NCBI GenBank assembly: GCA_938017985.1 | Contig: CALIKS010000001.1 | Location: 86,745 to 150,744, forward strand | Direction of reading: 5' to 3' | DNA length: 64,000 nucleotides | Source of the DNA: an uncultured archaeon | Lineage (GTDB): Archaea; Thermoproteota; Nitrososphaeria_A; Caldarchaeales; Calditenuaceae | Part shown: positions 33,515-42,710 of the stretch, piece by piece | How the letters are laid out: every line of letters begins with the position of its first letter | How positions within the stretch are numbered: the first letter of the stretch is position 1 | The notes under the pieces: generated by a model | The model's database searches: none | Seen by the model: the letters and a program-made list of their open reading frames with translations, nothing else | What the model was told of the DNA's origin: nothing | Program-made: the position numbers and the translations under genes

Positions 33515-34123
33515 CTATTGCTTGTACATTGCTTCTAATAGCTCAACATGTGTCTTTATTTTCTCCGCAGCATCATTAACATGTTGGAATGGATACGCCT
33601 CGGGATACCTGAATGAAAACCTATTAAAGTAACATGATGCGGCATTAGAAGCTGCTATTGCATAAGTCAAGGCAATTGCCTGATGTTCTTCTATTTCTTG
33701 GTAACTCTCAGCTCCCCTTGAACGTATTCCAGCTGTTTCGTCTTTAGCACGTCTTGCCGCAATATCTTCAGGCCTGTACTCTAAGAATATTATACTATGC
33801 GGCCTAAGTTTTGCCACGACTGTTGATGGTATGCCTGGATAATATCCATATGGAGTCTTGACTGCAGCATGTGTATCAACAATTATTGTTCCATCTTGTC
33901 TAGATATATTCTCAGCTGCTAACTCTTGTAGTTCCCTATATGAGTCAAATGGTATTTTACTTCTCATCTCATCTCTTGATTTTAGTCCATAAATAACAGC
34001 GGCTTCCTTGAACATCAAGTCGCCGAAATTTAATATTTTTACGTCGGGCCTCATCTCAGTTAGTTTCTTAAAAATTGTCGTTTTTCCGGCTCCTGGAACA
34101 GCAAGTACAACCACTCTTACCAT
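33515..34123 (-). CDS. adkA: Adenylate kinase, archaeal AdkA type
   Basis: Phosphotransferase interconverting ATP, ADP and AMP, about 202 residues. The P-loop is AVPGAGKTT near the N-terminus. The following NFGDLMF and DTHAAVKTPYGYYPG segments are characteristic of the archaeal family, distinct from bacterial Adk. The C-terminal DAAEKIKTHVELLEAM helix is also typical. The Met at 34123 (MVRVVVL) is preferred to 34129. It is transcribed away from the histone gene side but convergent with trmI. Confidence 0.9.
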   Translation of the reverse strand: MVRVVVLAVPGAGKTTIFKKLTEMRPDVKILNFGDLMFKEAAVIYGLKSRDEMRSKIPFDSYRELQELAAENISRQDGTIIVDTHAAVKTPYGYYPGIPSTVVAKLRPHSIIFLEYRPEDIAARRAKDETAGIRSRGAESYQEIEEHQAIALTYAIAASNAASCYFNRFSFRYPEAYPFQHVNDAAEKIKTHVELLEAMYKQ

Positions 34124-34173
34124 AATCACTCGATAATTGTTTATTCACAGCATGTCAAAAATCTATCTTTTAC

Positions 34174-34398
34174 CTACCCTAAACTTGACTTAATAATAAT
34201 TCGGTATGCATGCTGGACATCCTCCTTTTTAACCGTTCTCCTACCCGCATGATGTGCCAGCAATATGGCCTGTTCTGCAATCTTCAGGCCTAGATCCTCG
34301 AGAATTACTCTCAATTCTTCTGCAGCGTCTTCACCGACCCTTATAGCTCCTGCCTTCTTAAGCAATCTATGCATGGGCGCAGTCGATAGTTCGCTCAT
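34174..34398 (-). CDS. Archaeal histone
   Basis: DNA-wrapping protein of 74 residues with a single histone fold: MHRLLKKAGAIRVGEDAAEE, then LGLKIAEQAILLAHHAGRRT and VKKEDVQHAYRI. The pattern of Arg and Lys at loop positions is that of a canonical HMf-like histone, with a short N-terminal tail (SELSTAP). The frame is open to 34416, but the Met at 34398 gives normal length, with a TATA-like GTTTTTAACG near 34427-34436 giving a short leader. No second histone is in the window. Confidence 0.93.
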   Translation of the reverse strand: MSELSTAPMHRLLKKAGAIRVGEDAAEELRVILEDLGLKIAEQAILLAHHAGRRTVKKEDVQHAYRIIIKSSLG

Positions 34399-34564
34399 TC
34401 CTGTTATATAATCCACTTAAGACACCGTTAAAAACTAATCTATATGTCGAGGCTCGATATTCTCCTAGATAACGTCTAAGAATTACCTCTATACATGTCA
34501 TAAAAGTATTCATTAAAGGTTTATAGGGAATTAAAATATAGATAATTACTGAAAGTGAGAATAA

Positions 34565-35431
34565 TTGGCGCTCCTGGGTAGAGTAGTTTGCCCATATTGT
34601 AAGAGACTAACTTTAAAAGGAAAGTATTGTATGAATTGCGGTAAAGAGCTTCCTCCAGAACTACAGGAAGCTCCATCAGCCGCAGCGCCAGCCCAGCCGG
34701 TACAAGTGCCTGAAGCGAAACCCCAGCCACGGCCAGCGGAAGCAACAGTAACGCCCACGCAGCCCCAGCCTCCAGCAACAGTTGAGGGAATGATACCTGA
34801 AGAGGTAACCGAGGAAAGAAAATTAATTGAGCAACTATCTAAGCTTTATTCATGGTCACTTAGATTAATTGACTTACTTCTCGACGGGGAAGCTACAAGT
34901 GATGTATTCACCGAGATTTACGAGGAATATAGCTCAAGGATTACTACACTAGATGAAAAGAGGCGAGATATGATAGCGAAATATGAGGAGCGACTGCGTG
35001 AATTAAACGAACGTTCTGAAAATCTAAAGATTAGACACGAAATAGGAGAGATTGGAGACAGAGATTATATCAGACAAAAGATTGAAATTGATAAAGAAAT
35101 CTCTAAGATTAGACCAAAACTCGCAATATTACAGAACCCAATTGAAATACGGCTAGCAGACATTCCCTCATTTACACAGAGCGTTGAAAAGAAGGTAAAA
35201 GACATCAATGAAAAGGGGACCCAGCTAGGATTGTCAAGCCAACAAATATCTAAGATCATCTCTGACCTGCAATCCCTGCTAGACGCAAGTCAAACATTAA
35301 TAGAACAACACAACAAAATCAAACATGAGATCCAGAAGATAGAAATAAGATACAAAATCGGTGAGCTCAAACAGGACGAATACTTAGCCCAAAAACAGCG
35401 GCTCGAAAGACAGTTAGAACTGACATTTTAA
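34565..35431 (+). CDS. Zinc-ribbon protein with proline-rich linker and coiled coil
   Basis: Protein of 288 residues that I do not recognise. Residues about 8-27 hold a zinc ribbon (CPYC and CMNC). A Pro/Ala-rich linker (about 35-75) follows, then a long charged coiled-coil region to the C-terminus. Within the coiled coil two similar segments occur: IRHEIGEIGDRDYIRQKIE near 159 and IRYKIGELKQDEYLAQKQR near 262. Each resembles a SHOCT-like helix-turn-helix oligomerisation motif. It may be a structural or scaffolding protein. The TTG start at 34565 is assumed. Confidence 0.6.
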   Translation: MALLGRVVCPYCKRLTLKGKYCMNCGKELPPELQEAPSAAAPAQPVQVPEAKPQPRPAEATVTPTQPQPPATVEGMIPEEVTEERKLIEQLSKLYSWSLRLIDLLLDGEATSDVFTEIYEEYSSRITTLDEKRRDMIAKYEERLRELNERSENLKIRHEIGEIGDRDYIRQKIEIDKEISKIRPKLAILQNPIEIRLADIPSFTQSVEKKVKDINEKGTQLGLSSQQISKIISDLQSLLDASQTLIEQHNKIKHEIQKIEIRYKIGELKQDEYLAQKQRLERQLELTF

Positions 35432-35498
35432 GATATAAAATTATTAACTTGTTAAATTTTTAAATGCTTAATAGGCTTGTTGATTATTAGTTATCTAC

Positions 35499-35506
35499 GG
35501 AGGTGA
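35499..35506 (+). promoter_or_regulatory. Shine-Dalgarno site of the GYD gene
   Basis: GGAGGTGA lies 5 bases before the ATG at 35512. It favours that ATG over the in-frame GTG at 35503, which is inside the site itself. Confidence 0.6.
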
Positions 35507-35511
35507 AATAT

Positions 35512-35805
35512 ATGCCAATCTATGTTTGTTTGATGAAGTTGACAGATCAGGGCATTAAAGAGGTTAAAGATGCTATTAAGCGTGTTCAGGAAGCAATTAA
35601 AACCCTTGAAGCAATGGGAGGAAGGCTAATAGCCTTCTATATGGTTATGGGTGAGTATGATTATATTGGCATTGCAGAAGTCCCAAGCGACGAGGTTGCT
35701 GCGGCCTTCCTGCTAGGATTAGGATCCCATGGATACGTTAGGACAACAACATTAAAGGCTTTCACAACAGAACAGATTGCGGCCATTATTGGAAGACTAT
35801 CTTAG
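35512..35805 (+). CDS. GYD domain protein
   Basis: Small cytosolic protein of 97 residues with a ferredoxin-like alpha/beta fold. The segment FYMVMGEYDYIGIAEVPSDE contains the GEYDYI core of the GYD family, and the N-terminal strand PIYVCLMKLTDQGI is also typical. The biochemical function of the family is unknown. It has a strong Shine-Dalgarno site. It appears to be monocistronic, ending before a T-rich terminator-like stretch. Confidence 0.85.
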   Translation: MPIYVCLMKLTDQGIKEVKDAIKRVQEAIKTLEAMGGRLIAFYMVMGEYDYIGIAEVPSDEVAAAFLLGLGSHGYVRTTTLKAFTTEQIAAIIGRLS

Positions 35806-35857
35806 AACTAATGATGTAGGCAAATAAGCGATCCATCGGAAAATGCTAAACATTCTC

Positions 35858-35864
35858 TTTTTTT
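35858..35864 (+). terminator. T-run terminator after the GYD gene
   Basis: A run of seven T follows CATTCTC about 50 bases after the GYD stop codon, with more T-rich sequence to 35880. Archaeal RNA polymerase terminates at such U-tracts without needing a hairpin. Confidence 0.4.
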
Positions 35865-35869
35865 GTATT

Positions 35870-36109
35870 ATTTATTTTGATCCCTTTTCCCAGAGAATTT
35901 TACCACTATGCCTAGTTCTGACTTAGCCATATCGCTCTGCAACATTGATGGCTTTCTGTTAAATATGTTTCTATCTCATCTTTCGGCATATCAGTATAGT
36001 CTTCTGGTCAAGCCATTCTTTTATAACTTCTTGGGCTATGGTTTTGATAATCTTTCTCCAACTCTCTAAGCTCTCTTATCGCCCTATTTGATGATATTCT
36101 AAACTTTTC
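35870..36109 (-). pseudogene. Decayed gene next to the tRNA-Glu 3' end
   Basis: The minus strand holds protein-like fragments in different frames: FRISSNRAIRELRELE, then ESWRKIIKTIAQEVIKEWL, then DYTDMPKDEIETYL, then KAINVAERYG and KSELGIVVKFSGKR. No single frame is open for more than about 35 codons. The order and charge pattern suggest one small helical protein broken by several frameshifts. I cannot name the family; a toxin-antitoxin or small regulatory protein is one option. It begins directly after the tRNA-Glu 3' end, a common integration point for mobile DNA. Confidence 0.35.
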
Positions 36110-36184
36110 TGCTCCGGCCGGGATTTGAACCCGGGTCACTGGCTCGAAAGGCCAGTATACTTGTCCGGGCTATACTACCGGAGC
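36110..36184 (-). tRNA. tRNA-Glu (anticodon TTC)
   Basis: On the minus strand the acceptor GCTCCGG pairs with CCGGAGC, followed by A as discriminator. The anticodon stem CTGGC/GCCAG encloses loop CTTTCGA, giving anticodon TTC for GAA/GAG codons. The T arm CCGGG-TTCAAAT-CCCGG is canonical. No intron is visible. Confidence 0.95.
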
Positions 36185-36268
36185 TACTTGAATATACACA
36201 TAGACTCAATAATATGAATCTTATCTATGAGAAAATAAAAAAAGTGTCAGAAAGATATCTAATTAGTT

Positions 36269-37900
36269 TCATTCTGGGACTTCTGGTATTTCTCCGCCTG
36301 CTCCTGGCTTCTTTTCCTCTTTCTTCTTTGAAGCAGCAATAACATCATCTATTCTCAATATCATCGCAGCGGCCTCGAAGCTTGACTTCAACGCCTGGGC
36401 TTTTACTCTTACGGGCTCAATAACACCTAATGAATACATGTCTTCTATCTTGCCGTTAAATATATTGATTCCATAGCTGATACCATTTTCCGCGTGTTTA
36501 TTCCTGAGAGACGACATTATGTCGACTGGGTCAAGGCCTGAATTTTCTGCCAGCGTCTTAGGAACTATCTCCAATGCATCTGCATAAGCAAGCATTGCAA
36601 GCTGTTCTTTACCTGGATACTTAGCCGCCTCACTTCTTACGAGTTTAGATAGCTCAGCCTCTATGGCTCCACCTCCAGGTACAATTTTACTCTCCTCTAC
36701 AATGTTTATCATGTTCATTATTGCGTCGTTAAGAGCTCGTTCAGCCTCATCTAACTGTCTCTCAAGTCCAGCCCTAATCAAGATGGCTACAGCTCTTGGA
36801 TTCTTACACTCTTCGACGAATACCATTCTGTCTTCTCCGATTTTTCTCTCTTCTACGAGCCCAGCATATCCCAAGTCTTTTTCACTTAGGTCCTCGAAGT
36901 TTGTAACTATTCTTCCTCCGGTTGCCTTCTCAAGCTTCTCCATATCACTTCTCTTGACTCTGCGGACAGCTAATATACCGGCCTTCGCCAAGAAGAATTG
37001 TGCGGCGTCATCGATTCCTTTTTGGCAGAATACTACATTTGCGCCTACTTTTACTACTTTGTCCACCATTTCTTTGAGAATTCTTGTCTCCTCGTCTAGG
37101 AATTCCTTTATCTTCAACGGGTCTCTAATTCTTATTTCAGCAGAAAACTCGGTCTTTTCAATCTCAAAGGGAGCATCCAGAAGCGCTATCTTTGCATTTG
37201 TGACCCTTTTAGGCATCGCGGCATGAACAACTTCTTTGTCAACAATTACTCCTTTAATAAGCTGTGATTCTAAAAGGCTTTTACCTATCTTTTTAACAAT
37301 CTGGATATCGTCCTTGTCCGCCCTCATTTTACCATTGACTTCTCTTACTACGCTGCTTACTGCATCAATTGCGAGCTGAGCTAAATGATCAGTTGCAAAT
37401 CCGAGAGATTTGCTTCCAAGACACGTCCTAACCATTTTCTTAAGAGTCTCAGTATCTGTCAGCTTTACCTCTATCGCAAGACTATTTAATTTGTTTATCG
37501 CAATTTCCATAGCTTTTTTGTAGCCCACAATTATAGTGCTGGGGTGTATCTTTTGGTCTACAAGTTCTTCTGCACGTTTTAGCAGCTCGCCTGCAATTAT
37601 CACGGCTGTTGTAGTTCCATCACCTACTGTTTTGTCCTGTGTCTTTGCCACTTCTATAATCATCTTTGCAGCTGGGTGTTCGACATCCATCTTCTCGAGA
37701 ATTGTTGCGCCATCATTAGTCACTATTACATCACCAATTGAATCTACGAGTAGCTTATCCATTCCTTTTGGCCCTAATGTCGTCTTTACCATGTCAGATA
37801 TTATTTTCGCCGCCGTGATGTTATTTCGCTGTGCAGTTTTACCCCTGCTTCTGCTTGTTCCTTCTTTGAGTATTATCACTGGTTGACCAGCTAACGCCAT
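36269..37900 (-). CDS. thsA: Thermosome subunit (group II chaperonin)
   Basis: ATP-dependent chaperonin of 543 residues that forms a double-ring folding chamber. Motifs include [14 protein letters not shown] and [15 protein letters not shown] in the equatorial domain, with catalytic Asp in GDGTT. The C-terminal [19 protein letters not shown] is also typical. The C-terminal tail ends [11 protein letters not shown] rather than a Gly-Gly-Met repeat. Minus-strand TATA TTTTTATA (near 37938-37947) and the Shine-Dalgarno-like GGTGAG precede the ATG. It is the only thermosome gene in the window; paralogues may lie elsewhere. Confidence 0.97.
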   Translation of the reverse strand: MALAGQPVIILKEGTSRSRGKTAQRNNITAAKIISDMVKTTLGPKGMDKLLVDSIGDVIVTNDGATILEKMDVEHPAAKMIIEVAKTQDKTVGDGTTTAVIIAGELLKRAEELVDQKIHPSTIIVGYKKAMEIAINKLNSLAIEVKLTDTETLKKMVRTCLGSKSLGFATDHLAQLAIDAVSSVVREVNGKMRADKDDIQIVKKIGKSLLESQLIKGVIVDKEVVHAAMPKRVTNAKIALLDAPFEIEKTEFSAEIRIRDPLKIKEFLDEETRILKEMVDKVVKVGANVVFCQKGIDDAAQFFLAKAGILAVRRVKRSDMEKLEKATGGRIVTNFEDLSEKDLGYAGLVEERKIGEDRMVFVEECKNPRAVAILIRAGLERQLDEAERALNDAIMNMINIVEESKIVPGGGAIEAELSKLVRSEAAKYPGKEQLAMLAYADALEIVPKTLAENSGLDPVDIMSSLRNKHAENGISYGINIFNGKIEDMYSLGVIEPVRVKAQALKSSFEAAAMILRIDDVIAASKKKEEKKPGAGGEIPEVPE

Positions 37901-37988
37901 TATATACTCACCGCTGAATAGATTATATTAGCCTCAATATAAAAATATCTTAAGATTTCATACTTAACATACCTATATAGTAAACATA

Positions 37989-38867
37989 ATGCTTAAACAA
38001 TTGTTAACTAAATTAATTAATGAATTGTTGCTGGGCGCACATGTATCAATATCAGGCTCGATTGACCTCTCCGTTGATAGAGCGTTACAACTTTCATGCA
38101 CTACTTTTCAGATATTTACTCGCAACCCTAGAGGATGGAAGGCTTCAAAATTGAGGAAGAATGAAGTTGAACTATTCAGAGATAAAAGAAAAAAAGCTGG
38201 TATTAACGTGGTTGTCGCACACATGCCTTATTTGCCAAATATTGCTTCTCCTAATAAAAATTCTTGGCAGCTTTCGCTAAAATCATTAATTGACGAGTTA
38301 AAGAGATGCGACTTACTCGGGATCGAGTACCTCGTCACTCACATAGGTAGTCATTTAGGTAAAGGAATAGATGTAGGGATATCACAAGTAGCAAAAGCAG
38401 TTGATACATCGGTCGAAAAGGCGAGTCCTAAATGCGTCCTTTTACTAGAGAACATGGCTGGCCAAAAGAACAGTGTAGGTTCCAGGTTTGAAGATATAAA
38501 AAGAATATTAGACAAAATTTCACACATCGATAAAGTTGGTATTTGTCTTGATACATGTCATCTCTACGCTGCTGGTTATGATGTTAAGTCAAAAGAAGGA
38601 ATAAACAATACTTTAAATGATTTTGACTCGCTTATAGGTTTAAAAAATTTGAAAGTTGTTCATCTAAATGACTCGGCAGGTGACCTGGGAAGCCGCTTAG
38701 ATAGACATGAGCATATAGGATTGGGACGAATAGGAAAAGAAGGTTTCAGAAACTTCATTAATCATAAATTCATTAGAGATTTACCTATGATAATTGAAAC
38801 ACCTGAAGATGAAAAAGGCGATTACTCAATGGATCTCTCAATACTGAGAAGTCTATATAAAACATAA
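37989..38867 (+). CDS. nfo: Endonuclease IV (AP endonuclease)
   Basis: Zinc-dependent TIM-barrel enzyme that cleaves DNA at abasic sites in base-excision repair, up to 292 residues. Visible motifs are LLGAHVSISG near the N-terminus, the metal ligands in LLENMAGQ, VGICLDTCHLYAAGYD, VVHLNDS and MIIETP. The frame starts at ATG 37989, but the family usually begins just before LLGAHVS, so the TTG at 38025 or 38028 may be the true start; a TATA-like CTATATAG near 37974-37981 fits that. It is divergent from the thermosome gene. Confidence 0.92.
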   Translation: MLKQLLTKLINELLLGAHVSISGSIDLSVDRALQLSCTTFQIFTRNPRGWKASKLRKNEVELFRDKRKKAGINVVVAHMPYLPNIASPNKNSWQLSLKSLIDELKRCDLLGIEYLVTHIGSHLGKGIDVGISQVAKAVDTSVEKASPKCVLLLENMAGQKNSVGSRFEDIKRILDKISHIDKVGICLDTCHLYAAGYDVKSKEGINNTLNDFDSLIGLKNLKVVHLNDSAGDLGSRLDRHEHIGLGRIGKEGFRNFINHKFIRDLPMIIETPEDEKGDYSMDLSILRSLYKT

Positions 38868-38883
38868 GCCCGATGAAGTATTA

Positions 38884-39345
38884 GTGGCGAAGCACTTTAT
38901 GAACATAAACAGTCTTAGAAAATTGATTTTAGTAATTATAAAGGCAGGATTTTCTCTCACTTCTATACAGTTCATTATAGTAGGTGTCTCTTGTTTGGTT
39001 TTTGCAGAGGCAATACTGTATTTATTGATAGACATGTTCCATGTATATGACATAATAGCAGTAATAGTAGCGACGGAACTTTCAGTTTTACTAAATTTTT
39101 ACATTAATGATAACTGGACTTTTAGAAGACTAAAAAATTCTGGAGGGGGCTTCATGATTAGGTTAATTAAATTTCACGTATCCAGAATTGCAAGTATTTT
39201 GGTGAACATCGGTTTATTCGCTCTCCTTAATAATATCTTTTTAATCCACTATTTATTGTCTTACTTTCTGGCAGCACTTGTAGCATTTACTATTAATTTC
39301 ATTACTAGTATCATATGGGTCTGGAGGACTCACATGATTAATTAA
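38884..39345 (+). CDS. GtrA-like membrane protein
   Basis: Membrane protein of up to 153 residues with four hydrophobic helices. The segment LLNFYINDNWTFRR between helices 2 and 3 and the C-terminal FITSIIWVWR are hallmarks of the GtrA family, which moves lipid-linked sugars across the membrane in cell-surface glycosylation. The GTG at 38884 and the ATG at 38899 are both possible starts. It follows nfo by only 16 bases, so the two may be co-transcribed, although a functional link is unlikely. Confidence 0.8.
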   Translation: MAKHFMNINSLRKLILVIIKAGFSLTSIQFIIVGVSCLVFAEAILYLLIDMFHVYDIIAVIVATELSVLLNFYINDNWTFRRLKNSGGGFMIRLIKFHVSRIASILVNIGLFALLNNIFLIHYLLSYFLAALVAFTINFITSIIWVWRTHMIN

Positions 39346-39355
39346 TAAATGAATT

Positions 39356-39820
39356 TCAACGTCTAGACGCCTCATTTTCAACATCCTTTATTATTTTATC
39401 AGAATATCCTAATTGTTTCAGCCCTTTGATCAATAAAGAGAGATATTGTTTTGAGGGCGGCACATGCATCCTGGGTCTTGAAGAGACATGAGTATAAGCA
39501 TGATGTTCACCTTTTTCACTTTGAACCACGACTTTTATTCTCATCCTCAGATTGGCAAGTCCTTCATACCTGTCTATAATGTTTAATTTCTGTTCATCTA
39601 TCACATATACTGCTCCGAAAACAGTTGCTTTTTCATCTTCTTTTAGTCCTGCTATTCCACATCTCCAAGAAATTGAGTATGAGTCGAATACTAATCTATG
39701 CTCAGGTAACCAAGCCGGAAAATAATCATACCAATCTTTTATAACTAACCGCATTTGCTCTGGGTTTAGTAAGACATCATAGGCAAAGTAATTGACCTTA
39801 CTAGTCGGCCTATCCTCCAT
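39356..39820 (-). CDS. Gamma-glutamylcyclotransferase-like (AIG2-like) protein
   Basis: Protein of 154 residues with a cyclotransferase fold. YFAYDVLLNPEQM near the N-terminus corresponds to the usual YGSNL motif with substitutions. FGAVYVIDEQKLNIIDRYEG is the conserved AVY...LD.YEG element with its catalytic acid region. AYTHVSS follows. Substrate is unknown; the altered N-terminal motif (YFAYDVLL) means enzymatic activity should not be assumed. It converges on the GtrA gene with a 10-base gap. Confidence 0.7.
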   Translation of the reverse strand: MEDRPTSKVNYFAYDVLLNPEQMRLVIKDWYDYFPAWLPEHRLVFDSYSISWRCGIAGLKEDEKATVFGAVYVIDEQKLNIIDRYEGLANLRMRIKVVVQSEKGEHHAYTHVSSRPRMHVPPSKQYLSLLIKGLKQLGYSDKIIKDVENEASRR

Positions 39821-39902
39821 TACTTATTAATTCATAGCGTTTAACTTATATATTTGATTATTCAGTGTTGTTTTATAACTTAAAATAAAATTAAACCAAT
39901 TA

Positions 39903-40850
39903 ATGAGTGAAGAAATCATGGAGGTGCAAGTAAGCTCACCTTCGCGACTTCACCTCGGTCTTCTGTCTGATGCGCATGGAAAGAGGGCTTGGCAGGGCAT
40001 CGGCCTGGCAGTTAAAGAGCCCAGAACGACTTTATACGCAAAAAAGTCGAGTAGCTCCGGCATACACTTATCGGGTAATTTTTTTGATGAAGAGTTAAAT
40101 GCAATAATACAAAATGTCTACAGACTCATGGGTATTGATCTTGGTATTGAGTTAGATATGATTGAATATCCTCCGCGTCATGTAGGCCTGGGATCAGGTA
40201 CTCAGATAGTTCTCTCTGTAGCAGCTGCTATAGCTAAGATTGCTAATGTTGGTCTTTCGATTGATGAGATTGCATTGAGGGCTAATAGAGGAAAGTATTC
40301 ATGGATTGGAGTCGAGACATTTAAGCGAGGAGGATTCATTATTAGTTTAGGTAGAGGGAAAGAAAGCATACAGCCAGTCATTAGACTAGAATTTCCTGAC
40401 GAGTGGTTTATCGTCATGTTGGTTCCGGATAAAAGTAAAGGATTTTCAGGAAGATTAGAGGAAGAACTATTGTCACATTTAAAATATTCTGATCAAACAA
40501 TACTGGCTATTTACTCATCATTAATAAATGAAGTGTTGCCAGGAATTTTGGAGCGTGATTTGGAGCTTTTTGGAAAGGGAATCGAAAAAATTCAGAGATT
40601 AGTAGGTTATGAATTTAGAGAGATTCAGGGAGGCATCTATAACGTGGAATCATCAAAATTAATAAACTTATTATGCAGGTCTGGATTGCAAGGAGTAGGA
40701 CAATCAAGCTGGGGACCTACTGTTTATGGATTCACTGATAAGAAAGAGGAAGCCTATAAAGTCGCCTCGCTTATAAAGAAGCACATGTCAAACGTTAAGA
40801 CATACGTCTCAAACGCCGATAATCAAGGTGCTAGGATAACTTACTGGTAA
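39903..40850 (+). CDS. mptG: Beta-ribofuranosylaminobenzene 5'-phosphate synthase
   Basis: GHMP-superfamily enzyme of 315 residues that condenses 4-aminobenzoate or 4-hydroxybenzoate with PRPP, an early step of tetrahydromethanopterin synthesis. The N-terminal SPSRLHLGLLSDAHGK and the GHMP glycine motif PRHVGLGSGTQIVLSVAAA are visible. The C-terminal GVGQSSWGPTVYGF completes the family signature. Its presence implies an H4MPT-type C1 carrier, which fits the DUF447 gene and the glycine cleavage genes downstream. It stands alone on its strand, next to DNA ligase. Confidence 0.88.
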   Translation: MSEEIMEVQVSSPSRLHLGLLSDAHGKRAWQGIGLAVKEPRTTLYAKKSSSSGIHLSGNFFDEELNAIIQNVYRLMGIDLGIELDMIEYPPRHVGLGSGTQIVLSVAAAIAKIANVGLSIDEIALRANRGKYSWIGVETFKRGGFIISLGRGKESIQPVIRLEFPDEWFIVMLVPDKSKGFSGRLEEELLSHLKYSDQTILAIYSSLINEVLPGILERDLELFGKGIEKIQRLVGYEFREIQGGIYNVESSKLINLLCRSGLQGVGQSSWGPTVYGFTDKKEEAYKVASLIKKHMSNVKTYVSNADNQGARITYW

Positions 40851-40925
40851 TTCTTTGTATATTACTTTAAGCATATTTGAGGGATTAGCTTAAAGGTTGG
40901 TTAATACTATTTATAACCAGAAGGA

Positions 40926-42710
40926 ATGGAATTCTTAACATTGGTCAACTACTATGAGCAGCTCGAGGCCACTACTAAAAGACTCGAGATGAGGGATATA
41001 TTGATTCAGCTCTTTAAAGAAGCCGAGCTGGAAGAGATTGATAAAATCGCATACCTTACATTGGGCACTCTATATCCAGCTTATGTAGGAATCGAGCTAG
41101 GTGTGGCTGAGAAACTCGCCATCAGAGCTTTAAAGATGGTTACTGGATTCGATGAATCTAAGATTGAAGAGCTATTAAACAAAATTGGCGACCTTGGGCA
41201 AGTTGCAGAGAATATACTATCACAGAAAAAATCTCAGCTAGTCTTGTTTACTCAGCCTCTGAGCGTATTGGATGTTTACAATAAGCTAGATAAAGTAGCG
41301 AAAATGAGTGGAGAGGGTGCAATTGAAAATAAAGTAAAGACTCTTGCAGGCCTATTGGCACAAGCACAGCCAAAGGAGGCTAAATACATAATTAGGCTAC
41401 TTACTGGAAAGATGCGTTTAGGCGTGGCTGATATGACAATCATTGATGCCGTATCTATGTTGTTCGGCGGAACAAAGGAAGCAAGGGAGGTCTTCGAAAG
41501 GGCATATAATATCTCATCAGACATTGGAATAGTCGTCAGAGAGGCCAAGAAGTCGGGGATTGATGGCGCCCGTTCAATAAAGCTATCAATCGGAAGACCT
41601 GCCCGTCCCATGCTTGCCGAACGTCTCTCAGACAGCAAAGAGATACTTGAGAAGTTAGGAGGACGAGGGCTAGCTGAGTATAAGTATGATGGTGAAAGAC
41701 TACAGATTCATAAAAACGATAGCGACATTATCATCTTCTCTAGGAGACAGGAGAATATTACGCATCAATTTCCAGACGTCGTTGAAAGATGCAGGTCTCG
41801 TCTCAGGGCTAGGAAAGCGATTGTCGAGTGCGAGGCCGTCGCCGTGGAGCCTGATACCGGAGACATGCTGCCCTTTCAAGAATTAATGCATAGAAGGAGA
41901 AAATATGATGTCGAAAAAGCTGCACAGCTATACCCTGTATCGCTTTTCTTCTTCGATGCGTTACTCATTAATGATGAAGAGCTTCTAGATAGGCCATTGT
42001 TAGAGCGCCGCTCAATATTAGATGAAATTGTTGACAAAAGTGAGGATATATCATTGACTAAAGCCATAGAAGTTAGTGACCCCGAGGCGCTTGATAGATA
42101 CATGCTTAAGGCAGTCGAGGATGGATGCGAGGGGGTAATTGTTAAAGACATATCGCCAAGGTCCATCTATACGGCAGGAGCAAGAGGCTGGCTATGGATA
42201 AAATATAAGCGAAGCTATGTCTCAAAACTTATAGATACTTTGGACTTAGTCGTAATAGGTGCCTTCTATGGAAAAGGAAAGAGAAGTGGAAAATTCGGCA
42301 CTGTTTTAGTTGCCGCGTATGATAAATCTATGGATATGTTTAGGTCGATCTGTAAGGTCGGGACAGGCTTTAAAGACGAAGACTTTGATAAACTTACAGA
42401 GATGCTGAAACAACTAGCTGTTCCACACAAACCACCTAGAGTAGACTCTACGATGGTGCCTGATGTTTGGGTAATGCCACAGCTTGTCTTAGAAATAGTT
42501 GGTGACGAGATTACTCTAAGTCCTGTCCACACTGCAGGATTCGGCAAAATAGCCAAAGATGCCGGCCTGGCAATTAGGTTTCCAAGATTCACGGGTAGGT
42601 ATAGGTTTGATAAGGCCCCAGAAGACGCTACTACCATTGATGAGGTAATAGAGATGTATAAGTCTCAGCTAAAGGTTATTCAGCCGAAGGAGGAGGTAGA
42701 ACCAACCTGA
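40926..42710 (+). CDS. lig: ATP-dependent DNA ligase
   Basis: Replicative and repair ligase sealing nicks in DNA, 594 residues, normal archaeal length. An N-terminal DNA-binding domain (about 1-230) leads to the adenylation motif AEYKYDGERLQIH with catalytic Lys. Further nucleotidyltransferase motifs are ECEAVAV, LFFFDALLI, EGVIVKDI and WIKYKRSY. The OB-fold domain follows, with LVVIGAFYGKGKRSG. The stop codon overlaps the apparent CTG start of the next gene. Confidence 0.96.
   Translation: MEFLTLVNYYEQLEATTKRLEMRDILIQLFKEAELEEIDKIAYLTLGTLYPAYVGIELGVAEKLAIRALKMVTGFDESKIEELLNKIGDLGQVAENILSQKKSQLVLFTQPLSVLDVYNKLDKVAKMSGEGAIENKVKTLAGLLAQAQPKEAKYIIRLLTGKMRLGVADMTIIDAVSMLFGGTKEAREVFERAYNISSDIGIVVREAKKSGIDGARSIKLSIGRPARPMLAERLSDSKEILEKLGGRGLAEYKYDGERLQIHKNDSDIIIFSRRQENITHQFPDVVERCRSRLRARKAIVECEAVAVEPDTGDMLPFQELMHRRRKYDVEKAAQLYPVSLFFFDALLINDEELLDRPLLERRSILDEIVDKSEDISLTKAIEVSDPEALDRYMLKAVEDGCEGVIVKDISPRSIYTAGARGWLWIKYKRSYVSKLIDTLDLVVIGAFYGKGKRSGKFGTVLVAAYDKSMDMFRSICKVGTGFKDEDFDKLTEMLKQLAVPHKPPRVDSTMVPDVWVMPQLVLEIVGDEITLSPVHTAGFGKIAKDAGLAIRFPRFTGRYRFDKAPEDATTIDEVIEMYKSQLKVIQPKEEVEPT
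42689..42697 (+). promoter_or_regulatory. Shine-Dalgarno site before an apparent CTG start
   Basis: GGAGGAGGT lies inside the last codons of the DNA ligase gene and 9 bases before CTG at 42707. No ATG, GTG or TTG occurs in that frame until 42806, so the site supports initiation at CTG. Confidence 0.5.

Noticed and set aside
36663-37226. Long open frame (187 codons) on the strand opposite the thermosome gene
   Set aside because: The thermosome protein is unmistakable, and the antisense product is Ser/Ile-rich and low-complexity, as expected from mirrored codon bias.
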